From the NCBI RefSeq assembly GCF_030687835.1, contig NZ_CP117449.1, positions 2,604,001 through 2,668,000 on the forward strand: a stretch of DNA of 64,000 nucleotides, written 5' to 3'. Shown here one piece after another: positions 1 to 7,324 of this stretch. The stretch's first letter is position 1. Every line of letters begins with the position of its first letter. A model generated the notes under the pieces. The model was not told the DNA's origin. It saw only the letters and a program-made list of their open reading frames with translations, and made no database searches. The position numbers and the translations under genes were made by a program. This DNA comes from Pseudomonas hefeiensis (GTDB taxonomy: Bacteria; Pseudomonadota; Gammaproteobacteria; Pseudomonadales; Pseudomonadaceae).

Positions 1-212
1 TGTCAGTTACCCCCATCGGCGAAAATACGCCTGTTACTGCCACCTCCGAAGCGCAGTTCAATGCAGCGGTGGACAACGCCAAGAGTGAGCTGAGCGATGA
101 CGAACTCACCGATGCCCTGATCACCCAGGCCGTCACTATCGGTGGTCAGTTCATCATCATGCCTCGTGCCCAGGAAATCCTGAACGAAGCCCAGTCGGAC
201 GACGACGAATAG
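1..212 (+). CDS. 3' end of a small type III secretion-associated protein (partial, possibly needle/pilin)
   Basis: An open frame enters from the left edge (first full codon at 3) and stops at TAG 210-212. The visible 69 residues are acidic and mostly helical in character, with a hydrophobic patch (AVTIGGQFIIM) near the end and a DDDE tail. It sits 9 bp before the inner-rod gene sctI, where many type III loci carry the small needle or pilus subunit. Size and position suggest a small secreted or export-associated subunit. I see no diagnostic motif, so the needle assignment is an inference from context only; a chaperone-like or unknown protein is equally possible. Confidence 0.5.
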   Translation, partial: SVTPIGENTPVTATSEAQFNAAVDNAKSELSDDELTDALITQAVTIGGQFIIMPRAQEILNEAQSDDDE

Positions 213-221
213 GCCCACGCC

Positions 222-674
222 ATGACTGTAAGTCTCGCAGCAACAGCCACGGCGGCGCTGCCGCCGTCAGGGGGGCAGGTCGATTTGCAGGCCTCCCAGA
301 ACCTGTTCGAACACATGACTGACAGCGCCAAGGGCATGCCTGCCGGCGTCAGCCCGCATCAGATCGGCGAAGGCTTGATGGAGCGCCTGAACGGCTTCAT
401 CGACCGTTCGCAAAGCTTCGCCAAGCGTGCCGATGCGCTGACCAATGGCCCTCTGGCGGGCAACGCCGTGGCCCCTGGCGGCGCGCAACAACTCGCTTCG
501 CTACCCAAGGGGGCGGCGGCGGGCGAGCCGGTAAAAAAGGTCGGCGATCAACAGGTCGATCAGATCGTCCAATCGTTGGGCCGCATGTTCGATTACTCCA
601 TTGAAACTCAGATGGTCGTTCGTGGCGCGACGCAGATATCCGGCGCAGCCAACACGCTCTTGAAAGGTCAATAA
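222..674 (+). CDS. sctI: Type III secretion inner rod protein SctI (HrpB/NolB-like)
   Basis: This 150-residue protein would form the inner rod/adaptor that anchors the needle or pilus in the basal body. The evidence is its position directly before the SctJ lipoprotein gene, its size, and a C-terminal amphipathic stretch (VDQIVQSLGRMFDYSIETQ, followed by a short tail ending LLKGQ) typical of SctI proteins. The N-terminal half is Ala/Gly/Pro-rich and poorly ordered, as in HrpB and NolB. The ATG at 222 is 9 bp after the preceding stop. The gene ends 4 bp before sctJ, so both are surely cotranscribed. The family is poorly conserved, so the call rests strongly on synteny. Confidence 0.72.
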   Translation: MTVSLAATATAALPPSGGQVDLQASQNLFEHMTDSAKGMPAGVSPHQIGEGLMERLNGFIDRSQSFAKRADALTNGPLAGNAVAPGGAQQLASLPKGAAAGEPVKKVGDQQVDQIVQSLGRMFDYSIETQMVVRGATQISGAANTLLKGQ

Positions 675-678
675 AGCC

Positions 679-1461
679 ATGTTCCGCCGTTGCCACGCCG
701 TGCGTCTGATGCTTGTCCTCGCCTTTGCCAGCTTGCTGCAGGGCTGCGATATCGACCTGTACACCAACCTCAGCGAACGCGAGGCCAATGCCATGGTCGC
801 AGTGCTGTTGCGCGAGGGCGTGCCGGCCTCTCGCAAGGTCCAGGAAAACGGCCAGCTCACCGTGGTGGTGGACGAAAAGCGCTTTGCCGAGGCTATGAGC
901 CTGCTCGACGAGGCCGGCTTGCCGGGCCAGACTTTCTCCAACATGGGGGCGGTGTTCAAGAATAATGGCCTGGTGTCTTCCCCCGTGCAGGAGCGGGCGC
1001 AGATGGTCTATGCGCTCAGCGAGGAACTCTCCCACAGCGTTTCGCTGATCGACGGCGTGGTCTCGGCCCGGGTGCATGTGGTGCTGCCCGACAATGACCT
1101 GCTCAAACGGGTGATTTCCCCGTCGTCGGCTTCAGTGCTGGTGCGCTACGACCCCAATACGGATATCAATCCGTTGATCCCGCAGATTAAAACCCTGGTG
1201 GCCAACGGCATCTCCGGCTTGAGCTACGAAGGCGTCTCTATCACTGTGATCAAGGCCGCCACCGGCAGCCGCCGCGTCGATGCACCGCCGCGTCTGGCGA
1301 GCTTCCTGGGCATATGGATGCTCGAAGACTACCTGCCCCGTGCCCGGATGCTGTTCGGCGTTCTGCTGCTGGCCACGCTGTCGATGGTCGGTGTGTTGGG
1401 CTGGCAGTACTGGCAACGACGCTCCTCCAGCGCCTTGTATGAACTGGAGGACGTGAAATGA
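679..1461 (+). CDS. sctJ: Type III secretion inner-membrane ring lipoprotein SctJ (HrcJ/RhcJ)
   Basis: This 260-residue YscJ/FliF-family lipoprotein forms the inner ring of the type III basal body. It has a signal peptide with lipobox LLQGC (lipidated Cys at residue 23), then the typical DIDLYTNLSEREANAM start of the first ring-building motif. A second domain begins around residue 110 (the ARVHVVLP region). A transmembrane helix lies near residues 225-240 (MLFGVLLLATLSMVGVLGW), followed by a basic tail. Length and architecture are normal. It overlaps sctK by 4 bp (ATGA), indicating translational coupling. In Rhc systems the same gene is rhcJ/nolT. Confidence 0.95.
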   Translation: MFRRCHAVRLMLVLAFASLLQGCDIDLYTNLSEREANAMVAVLLREGVPASRKVQENGQLTVVVDEKRFAEAMSLLDEAGLPGQTFSNMGAVFKNNGLVSSPVQERAQMVYALSEELSHSVSLIDGVVSARVHVVLPDNDLLKRVISPSSASVLVRYDPNTDINPLIPQIKTLVANGISGLSYEGVSITVIKAATGSRRVDAPPRLASFLGIWMLEDYLPRARMLFGVLLLATLSMVGVLGWQYWQRRSSSALYELEDVK

Positions 1462-2099
1462 GTTGCGCCGCATTGCAACAGTGGCAAAGCCTGATCGAGC
1501 AGCCGCTGGATTTCGTCGGCAGGCAACCTCTTGCGGCATGCTTCCCGGATAACCCCGGCAGCGCGCAACTCGACGCATTGCGCAAACAGTCGAGGTTCCA
1601 GGCGCGGTTGATGCGTTTGCTGCTCAGCCGTCACGATCTGCAAGCTCCGGGTAGCTTGCCTCTGCCCGATGCCGTCGATCTGCCGGTTCTGCTGCTGCCG
1701 CCCAAGACCTTCAAGCGCCTGCCGCGCCTATGTGGTGCGATTTTGCATAGCAGCACCCTGAGCCGCGAGATCCGTGGCGATGTGGTCAATCAGTTGCGTG
1801 ATTTGCTCGGCAGCGATGTATTTGCCCTGGCGTTGGCACACCGTGCCCTGGGCAGCAGTGCCGACTTGCTGCGTCAGCCAACCGAACTGCTGGAAGCCAT
1901 CGACCTTGATGGTGCCCGCTGCATCGCCGCCTGGCTGCACGCCCAGCCAGCACCTTTGCGGCCCTGGCTACGACTGCGCTTTGCCGAGCTCCAGACTGAG
2001 GGCGAGCCCGTGACACCCTCATCGGCGGTTAATGCCGTGGCCATCGTGCGCAGCGCCGCCTCAAACCTCCAAGAGTTTGACGAGCAGGGTGCCCGATGA
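1458..2099 (+). CDS. sctK: Type III secretion sorting-platform protein SctK (HrpD/NolU-like)
   Basis: A 213-residue soluble protein between SctJ and SctL, where SctK/HrpD/NolU genes always sit. SctK links the cytoplasmic sorting platform to the inner-membrane ring. The sequence is Leu-rich and helical with no signal peptide or membrane segment, and has a central LPRLCGAILHSSTLSREI-like stretch that resembles the HrpD/NolU core. The start ATG overlaps the sctJ stop and the stop overlaps the sctL start, both by ATGA. The family is weakly conserved, so synteny is the main support. Confidence 0.75.
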   Translation: MSCAALQQWQSLIEQPLDFVGRQPLAACFPDNPGSAQLDALRKQSRFQARLMRLLLSRHDLQAPGSLPLPDAVDLPVLLLPPKTFKRLPRLCGAILHSSTLSREIRGDVVNQLRDLLGSDVFALALAHRALGSSADLLRQPTELLEAIDLDGARCIAAWLHAQPAPLRPWLRLRFAELQTEGEPVTPSSAVNAVAIVRSAASNLQEFDEQGAR

Positions 2100-2689
2100 G
2101 CGAACTCCCGACCCGTCCTGCCGCCCGTATCCTGCGCGCCGATCAGGCTGACCTGTGGATTGACGGCTACGCCTTTCTGCAGGCCGCCCGAGATCAGGCC
2201 GAGGCCATCAGGCAAGACAGTGAGCAGTGGTTGCAGCAAGCCCATGCCGAAGGGTTTGAAAGCGGCCGCCGGGAGGGTGCCGAACAGGTCAGCGCACTGC
2301 TGGGCGAAACCTCGCTGAAGATCGATGCCTGGCTGGCCGGGCTGGAAACGTCCCTGGCCGACCTGGCGCTGGGTATTGTGCGCGAGATACTCGATGAGAT
2401 GGACGATGCCGAGCGCGTAGTGCGTTGCGCCCACAAGGCGTTGGGGGCGTTCCGCCAGGACCAGGCCCTGACGCTGTTCGTCTCGCGCCAGGACGCCGAA
2501 GCCGTGCGCCAGCAGCTCAAGCTGCAAGGGACTGGCCTGCCGGCGATTGCGGTGGAGCCGGACGATCGCTTGCAAGCGGGTCAGGCACGGTTGAGTAGCC
2601 CGGTAGGTTCGGTGGAACTGGGGCTCGAAGCCCAGTTGCTCAACCTGCGCCGCAATCTGCTGCCGTTCGCCGATGAGGCCCAGTCGTGA
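2096..2689 (+). CDS. sctL: Type III secretion ATPase stator SctL (HrpE/NolV/FliH family)
   Basis: This 197-residue protein belongs to the SctL/FliH family. It binds the SctN ATPase and connects it to the sorting platform. Visible features are an Ala/Glu/Gln-rich helical N-terminal half (residues about 25-70, with HAEGFESGRREGAEQ) that resembles the FliH glycine-spaced helix, and a C-terminal globular part ending in a conserved VELGLEAQLLNLR-type segment. The gene overlaps sctK by ATGA, and its TGA overlaps the GTG start of sctN. This is the nolV position of rhizobial loci. Confidence 0.85.
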   Translation: MSELPTRPAARILRADQADLWIDGYAFLQAARDQAEAIRQDSEQWLQQAHAEGFESGRREGAEQVSALLGETSLKIDAWLAGLETSLADLALGIVREILDEMDDAERVVRCAHKALGAFRQDQALTLFVSRQDAEAVRQQLKLQGTGLPAIAVEPDDRLQAGQARLSSPVGSVELGLEAQLLNLRRNLLPFADEAQS

Positions 2690-4008
2690 CCACAATCCCC
2701 CACGACTTGCTGCCGCGCCTGGCCGAACGTCTGGCTAATGCCCGACCGCGTCCCATGAAGGGCACCATCCGCAGCATCCGCGGAGTGCTGCTGCGCGCCA
2801 GTGTCGCCGGTGTGCACATTGGGGAACTCTGCCAACTGCGTGAACCCGGCAGCGGCCGCAGCCTGGCTGCCGAAGTCATCGGCTTCGAAGATGACGAGGC
2901 GATCCTTTCGCCCATCGGTTCGATGGACGGTCTGTCGACCCGCACCGAAATCATCGCCACCGGCGAAACCCTGGGAGTGAGCGTCGGCGATGCGCAACTG
3001 GGCCGGGTTATCAGCCCCATGGGCGAATTTCTCGATGGCAGCCCGCCGCTCGGCGTGCTGCAGCGTTACCCCTTGCATGCCGAACCTCCTGCGCCATTCA
3101 GCCGCCAGTTGATCGCCCACCCGATGTCCTTGGGAGTGCGCAGCATCGACGCCATGCTGACTCTGGCCCAGGGACAGCGCATGGGCATCTTCGGTGAGCC
3201 GGGGGTAGGCAAGTCGTCATTGCTGGCCAGCATCGTGCGCAATACCAATGCCGATGTGATCGTGATCGCCCTGATCGGGGAGCGAGGCCGTGAAGTGCGT
3301 GAGCTGCTTGATGTGCAGATGGGCGCCGAGGCCCGGCGGCGCACCGTTGCCGTGGTCGCCACCTCCGACCGCCCGGCCGCCGAGCGGGTGCGTGCCGCCT
3401 TCGTTGCCACGGCACTTGCCGAATACCATCGCGACCAGGGCCGTAACGTGCTGCTGCTGATGGACAGCCTGACCCGTTTTGCCCGAGCCCAGCGCGAAAT
3501 CGGCCTGGCGGTGGGTGAGCCGCCGACCCGTCGCGGCTATCCACCGTCCTTCTTCTCGGCCTTGCCGCGCTTGCTTGAGCGCGCCGGTCCCGGCGAAACC
3601 GGCAGCATCACCGGGTTGTATACCGTGCTCACTGAAGGCGATGCCTCGATGGATCCGGTGGCCGAAGAAACCCGCTCAATCCTCGATGGGCACATCGTGC
3701 TCAGCGCCGAACTGGCGCAACGCAACTTCTTCCCGGCGGTGGATGTGCTGCAAAGCCGTAGCCGACTGATGGACCAGGTGTGTGGCGACGAGCAACGCCA
3801 ACTGGCCATGCGTATGCGCGAGCTGATGGCGCGACGCAACGAGATCGAAATGCTGATCCGGGTCGGCGAATACGCCGCCGGGAGCGACCCGCTGGCCGAC
3901 GAGGCGATTGAGCGGCATGACGCCATCGAAGCGTTCTTGCGCCAAGGTGCTCACGAGCCAAGCAGCCCTGACGAAACCCTGCAACAGATGCGCAGGGTAC
4001 TGGCATGA
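2686..4008 (+). CDS. sctN: Type III secretion ATPase SctN (HrcN/RhcN)
   Basis: The 440-residue hexameric ATPase that unfolds substrates and strips chaperones at the base of the export apparatus. Motifs seen are Walker A GEPGVGKSS (about residues 169-177), the adjacent GERGREV motif, Walker B region LLLMDSLTRFARAQREIGLA, and the GEPPTRRGYPPSFF signature that separates type III and flagellar ATPases from F1 subunits. The start is GTG at 2686, overlapping the sctL TGA. No ATG fits better, because the N-terminal TIPHDLLPRLAERL is already in register with family members. The length is typical. Confidence 0.97.
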   Translation: MTTIPHDLLPRLAERLANARPRPMKGTIRSIRGVLLRASVAGVHIGELCQLREPGSGRSLAAEVIGFEDDEAILSPIGSMDGLSTRTEIIATGETLGVSVGDAQLGRVISPMGEFLDGSPPLGVLQRYPLHAEPPAPFSRQLIAHPMSLGVRSIDAMLTLAQGQRMGIFGEPGVGKSSLLASIVRNTNADVIVIALIGERGREVRELLDVQMGAEARRRTVAVVATSDRPAAERVRAAFVATALAEYHRDQGRNVLLLMDSLTRFARAQREIGLAVGEPPTRRGYPPSFFSALPRLLERAGPGETGSITGLYTVLTEGDASMDPVAEETRSILDGHIVLSAELAQRNFFPAVDVLQSRSRLMDQVCGDEQRQLAMRMRELMARRNEIEMLIRVGEYAAGSDPLADEAIERHDAIEAFLRQGAHEPSSPDETLQQMRRVLA

Positions 4009-4024
4009 CAACCCTGGAGGTCCT

Positions 4025-4501
4025 ATGAAAACCAATGACATGCGCAACCTTCAAGCGTTGCGCCAATTGCGTGAACAACGTGCGTCCAGTCAACTGGTTG
4101 CTCAGCAGCAACGCTGCCGGGAAACCCACGTGGCCCTGGACGACGCCAGGGAAAGGCTGCGCTTGCACCGTGAGGCCCTGGCCTGCGAGGCCGAGCGCAT
4201 TTACGGGTTGATCAGTGGTGGCGTGTCGATCAGTGACTGGCAGGCGGCCCAGCAGCATTTGGAGGTGTTGTACGAGGATGACCAGCGACAGTTGGAAGTC
4301 AGCGTCAGCGAAGTGGCCCGCACCCTGGAAGACCATGAGCGCACGCGGGAAGTGTTCCGGGTTGCCTATGTGGCCCGACAACGCCAGGCGCAAGCCTGCG
4401 ACACCTTGCTTGATGGCCGCGAGCGCTTAGAGCGCCGTGTCGATGAACACCGGTTGGAGGCTGACGAAATTCCTCGCCCTGCCACCGGAGACCGTGCGTG
4501 A
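4025..4501 (+). CDS. sctO: Type III secretion stalk protein SctO (HrpO/Y4yJ/FliJ-like)
   Basis: A 158-residue, highly charged protein rich in Arg, Glu, Gln and Leu, predicted to be two long antiparallel helices (coiled coil) over most of its length. This is the hallmark of SctO/HrpO/FliJ, the central stalk that inserts into the SctN hexamer and contacts SctV. The ATG at 4025 has a GGAGG ribosome-binding site 4 bp upstream (4016-4020). An in-frame upstream ATG inside sctN lacks one and would add 39 foreign residues. The stop TGA overlaps the GTG start of sctQ. Primary sequence is poorly conserved; fold and position give the call. Confidence 0.85.
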   Translation: MKTNDMRNLQALRQLREQRASSQLVAQQQRCRETHVALDDARERLRLHREALACEAERIYGLISGGVSISDWQAAQQHLEVLYEDDQRQLEVSVSEVARTLEDHERTREVFRVAYVARQRQAQACDTLLDGRERLERRVDEHRLEADEIPRPATGDRA

Positions 4502-5556
4502 ACTGTCGCCTGGACCCCACCTGGTCCCCCTTTGCCGAGCAACTGAGCTCTTTCGACCCCCGATGGTTGTACCTGCACAATCGCCTGCATCGCATCCGCA
4601 AAGCCTGGCATGGCGAATGTGCAGGCCAGGCCATCGGCGTGCGCTGGGGCTCCGTTGCCGAGCCTGACGCGACGACGATTGAGCTGTTGCTTGGGCTGGG
4701 CGAGGAGGGCGATGCGGCGGCCATCAGGCTGCACCTGCCAGAGCAGGCGCTGCACGCCTTGGGCATGTCGGTTGCTCTGGACTTTCAAACCTTGCCTGGC
4801 GCAATGCTGCTGGAACTGGCCCTGCTGAGCCTGATAGAGCCCTTGGAACGCCTGAGCGGGCAACCGGTCCGTTTCATTGACCGCGCCGACCCTGCCCATG
4901 CCGGCCTGGCCGCGCAACCCTGCCCGTTGCACCTTATAACCCAGGTTCAGTTTGACGGCTCGTCCATGTCCGTGGTGCTGCATCTGAGTGCCAAGGCCGG
5001 CGAACAGGTTGTGCAGTGGTTCGACCAGCACATAGCGCCGGCCCCCCACGTGCTGCCAGACCTGCGCCTGTGGCTGGCGGTCGAGGCCGGCGAAGCCGAC
5101 CTGAGCGTTGGCGAGCTGCGCAGCCTCAACCCAGGTGATGTGGTGATGCTCGATCCCTGGCCCACGGCCCAAGTACGACTGGTGCTGAACCGTCGTTTGT
5201 CCGCCCGGGCTGGCCAGGACGGCACCACGCTCAAACTGCTTGAAACACTTATGAGCGTCAATTTTTCCGAGGAATTCTCCGTGAGTGAAGCACCCTCTAT
5301 GAGTGAAACATCTGACGGGCAGAGCCTGGATTCTCGCCTGGACGATTTGCCGTTGAAAATGATTTGCCAGGCCGGCAGCGTCGAGTTGACCCTGGCGCAG
5401 TTGCGCGAACTGGGGGAGGGCAGCCTGCTGTCGTTCACCGAACAACGCCAGGACAGCGTGGATCTGATGGTCAACGGGCGTCGCGTCGGGCTGGGGCAAC
5501 TGGTCAGGATCGGTCCCGGCCTGGGCGTGCGCGTGTTGAGTATCGCCACATCATGA
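4498..5556 (+). CDS. sctQ: Type III secretion C-ring / sorting-platform protein SctQ (HrcQ/RhcQ)
   Basis: The 352-residue cytoplasmic ring component that recruits the SctK-SctL-SctN platform. The C-terminal SpoA/FliN-like domain is clear from about residue 280 (LDDLPLKMICQAGSVELTL), through GLGQLVRIGPGLGVRVLSI at the end. A first SpoA-like half (about residues 200-250, DLSVGELRSLNPGDVVML) precedes it. The start is GTG at 4498, overlapping the sctO stop. Unlike P. syringae, where HrcQa and HrcQb are separate genes, here they are one frame, as in RhcQ. An internal GTG at 5281 with a strong ribosome-binding site may also yield a C-terminal fragment. Confidence 0.92.
   Translation: MNCRLDPTWSPFAEQLSSFDPRWLYLHNRLHRIRKAWHGECAGQAIGVRWGSVAEPDATTIELLLGLGEEGDAAAIRLHLPEQALHALGMSVALDFQTLPGAMLLELALLSLIEPLERLSGQPVRFIDRADPAHAGLAAQPCPLHLITQVQFDGSSMSVVLHLSAKAGEQVVQWFDQHIAPAPHVLPDLRLWLAVEAGEADLSVGELRSLNPGDVVMLDPWPTAQVRLVLNRRLSARAGQDGTTLKLLETLMSVNFSEEFSVSEAPSMSETSDGQSLDSRLDDLPLKMICQAGSVELTLAQLRELGEGSLLSFTEQRQDSVDLMVNGRRVGLGQLVRIGPGLGVRVLSIATS
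5268..5283 (+). promoter_or_regulatory. Internal ribosome-binding site and start for a SctQ C-terminal fragment
   Basis: Inside sctQ the sequence CGAGGAA (5268-5274) precedes an in-frame GTG at 5281 (codon 262), with an ATG six codons later at 5299. Initiation here would give a product of about 91 residues covering exactly the FliN/HrcQb-like SpoA domain. Internal initiation making SctQ-C is known for YscQ, SpaO and SsaQ. That it occurs here is an inference from the site quality and the domain boundary. Confidence 0.6.
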
Positions 5557-6212
5557 ATGGCTACCAGCCCAACCTGATTGAAATCATCGTTGTCGTCGCC
5601 ACCATCGGCCTGATCCCGCTGGCGGTAGTGACCCTGACCGGTTTCATGAAAATTTCCGTGGTGCTGTTCCTGATTCGCAACGCCCTGGGCGTGCAACAGA
5701 CACCCCCCAACATGGTGTTGTACGGCATTGCCCTGATCCTGTCGGTTTACGTCACCACGCCGTTGATAGGCGAGATGTATCAGCAGGTGCAGGGCCGCGA
5801 TCTCAACATCGAGAGTGTCGAGCAGCTCACTGCCTTCGGAGATGCCCTGAGACCGCCGTTACAGACGCATCTTTCGCGCTTCGCCAACGAAAACGAACGC
5901 GGCTTTTTCATCCAGGCCACAGAGACCATCTGGTCCCCCGAAGCCCGGGCCGACCTGCGCGACGATGATCTGGTCGTGCTGGTGCCGGCGTTCGTCAGTT
6001 CCGAGCTGACCCGCGCGTTCGAAATCGGTTTTCTGCTGTACGTTCCGTTTCTGGTGGTGGATTTGCTGGTGGCCAACGTGTTGATGGCCATGGGCATGTC
6101 CATGGTCTCACCGACGCTGATTTCCATACCTCTGAAGCTCTTTCTTTTCGTCGCCTTGAGCGGCTGGTCGCGTTTGATGCATGGCCTGATTCTGAGCTAC
6201 GGGGTGACGTAA
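5553..6212 (+). CDS. sctR: Type III export apparatus membrane protein SctR (HrcR/RhcR)
   Basis: This 219-residue protein forms the core of the export gate together with SctS and SctT. It carries the conserved family strings TGFMKISVVLFLIRNALGVQQTP near residues 30-52, VPAFVSSELTRAFEIGFLLYVPFL around 150, and MAMGMSMVSPTLISIPLKL near 190. It has four hydrophobic segments. The ATG at 5553 overlaps the sctQ stop (ATGA). The frame is open further upstream, but that extension lies in sctQ and is not family-like. The length matches the family. Confidence 0.97.
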   Translation: MNGYQPNLIEIIVVVATIGLIPLAVVTLTGFMKISVVLFLIRNALGVQQTPPNMVLYGIALILSVYVTTPLIGEMYQQVQGRDLNIESVEQLTAFGDALRPPLQTHLSRFANENERGFFIQATETIWSPEARADLRDDDLVVLVPAFVSSELTRAFEIGFLLYVPFLVVDLLVANVLMAMGMSMVSPTLISIPLKLFLFVALSGWSRLMHGLILSYGVT

Positions 6213-6481
6213 TGGGCCAGGACGTATTTCTTTCGTTGATGAACCAGGCGCTGATGACGGTGCTGCTGTTGTCCGCCCCGGCACTGGCTGTCGCGATCAT
6301 CGTTGGCCTGGGGGTGGGGTTGCTGCAGGCCCTGACCCAGATCCAGGACCAGACCCTGCCGCAGGCGGTCAAGCTGGTGGCGGTGCTGCTGACGATCGTG
6401 TTCGTGGGACCGCTACTGGCCAGCCAGGTGCTTGAACTGGGTAACCAGGTGCTGGATAACTTTCCGTTGTGGACGCGCTGA
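6212..6481 (+). CDS. sctS: Type III export apparatus membrane protein SctS (HrcS/RhcS)
   Basis: An 89-residue protein with two hydrophobic hairpin segments (MTVLLLSAPALAVAIIVGLGVG and VLLTIVFVGPLLASQVL). Between them lies the family motif LQALTQIQDQTLPQAVKL. SctS packs with SctR and SctT in the export gate helix. The ATG at 6212 shares its A with the sctR TAA. The 3' end overlaps the likely GTG start of sctT. Confidence 0.95.
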   Translation: MGQDVFLSLMNQALMTVLLLSAPALAVAIIVGLGVGLLQALTQIQDQTLPQAVKLVAVLLTIVFVGPLLASQVLELGNQVLDNFPLWTR

Positions 6482-7299
6482 ATGGCATGAATATAGAGCT
6501 TGCCAACCAGTTCATCGAAGTCGCCTACCCGGTGATCAGCTCGGCGGCGCTTTCCGCAAGCCGAGCCATGGGCGTGGTGGTGATCACCCCGGCCTTCAAC
6601 CGCCTGGGCCTGACTGGCTTGATTCGCAGCTGCGTGGCGGTGTCCATTGCCATCCCCATGTTCGTTCCGGTGTACGGCGCTTTCACGGCATTGCCCGAAC
6701 ATGGCGGGTTTTTCCTCGCCGGCCTGTTGATCAAGGAGTTTTTGATCGGCATCCTCATCGGCCTGCTGTTCGGCATCCCGTTCTGGGCCGCGGAAGTGGC
6801 CGGCGAGTTGGTCGATCTGCAGCGCGGCTCGACCATGGCCCAGTTGGTGGACCCCTTGTCATCGGGCGAGTCCAGTGTCATGGCCACCTTGCTGACGGTG
6901 ATGCTGATTGCCCTGTTCTTCATGTCCAGCGGTTTCATAATGTTGGTCGACGGCTACTACCACAGCTACCTGTTGTGGCCGGCTACGGCGTTCAGCCCTT
7001 TGTTCGCCAGCTCGGCGCTGCTCGCGGTCCTGCAGATCCTCGACCAGGTGACCCGCATCGGCGTGATCATGGTCGGGCCGCTGATCATCTGCATGCTGGT
7101 CACTGACCTGATGCTCGCCTACCTGTCGCGCATGGCCCCCAACCTGCACATCTTCGACCTGTCGCTGCCAGTGAAAAATCTGTTTTTCACTATCTTGATG
7201 GTGGTCTACATCGGCTTCCTGGTCCCGGTGATGATCGAGCAACTCGGCGAATTCCGCGGCATCGTGGAGTTACTCAAGACCCTGGCAGACTCGGCATGA
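6469..7299 (+). CDS. sctT: Type III export apparatus membrane protein SctT (HrcT/RhcT)
   Basis: A 276-residue polytopic protein of the SctT/FliR family with about six membrane segments. The family signatures AGLLIKEFLIGILIGLLFGIPFWAAE and VDLQRGSTMAQLVDP are present, and the C-terminal VKNLFFTILMVVYIGFLVP is typical. The start could be GTG 6469 (overlapping sctS by 13 bp) or ATG 6487, six codons later. Neither has a strong ribosome-binding site, so coupling to sctS is likely. The gene ends 25 bp before sctU. Confidence 0.94.
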   Translation: MDALNGMNIELANQFIEVAYPVISSAALSASRAMGVVVITPAFNRLGLTGLIRSCVAVSIAIPMFVPVYGAFTALPEHGGFFLAGLLIKEFLIGILIGLLFGIPFWAAEVAGELVDLQRGSTMAQLVDPLSSGESSVMATLLTVMLIALFFMSSGFIMLVDGYYHSYLLWPATAFSPLFASSALLAVLQILDQVTRIGVIMVGPLIICMLVTDLMLAYLSRMAPNLHIFDLSLPVKNLFFTILMVVYIGFLVPVMIEQLGEFRGIVELLKTLADSA

Positions 7300-7324
7300 G
7301 CTCCCTTTACCATGGGAAGCACCG

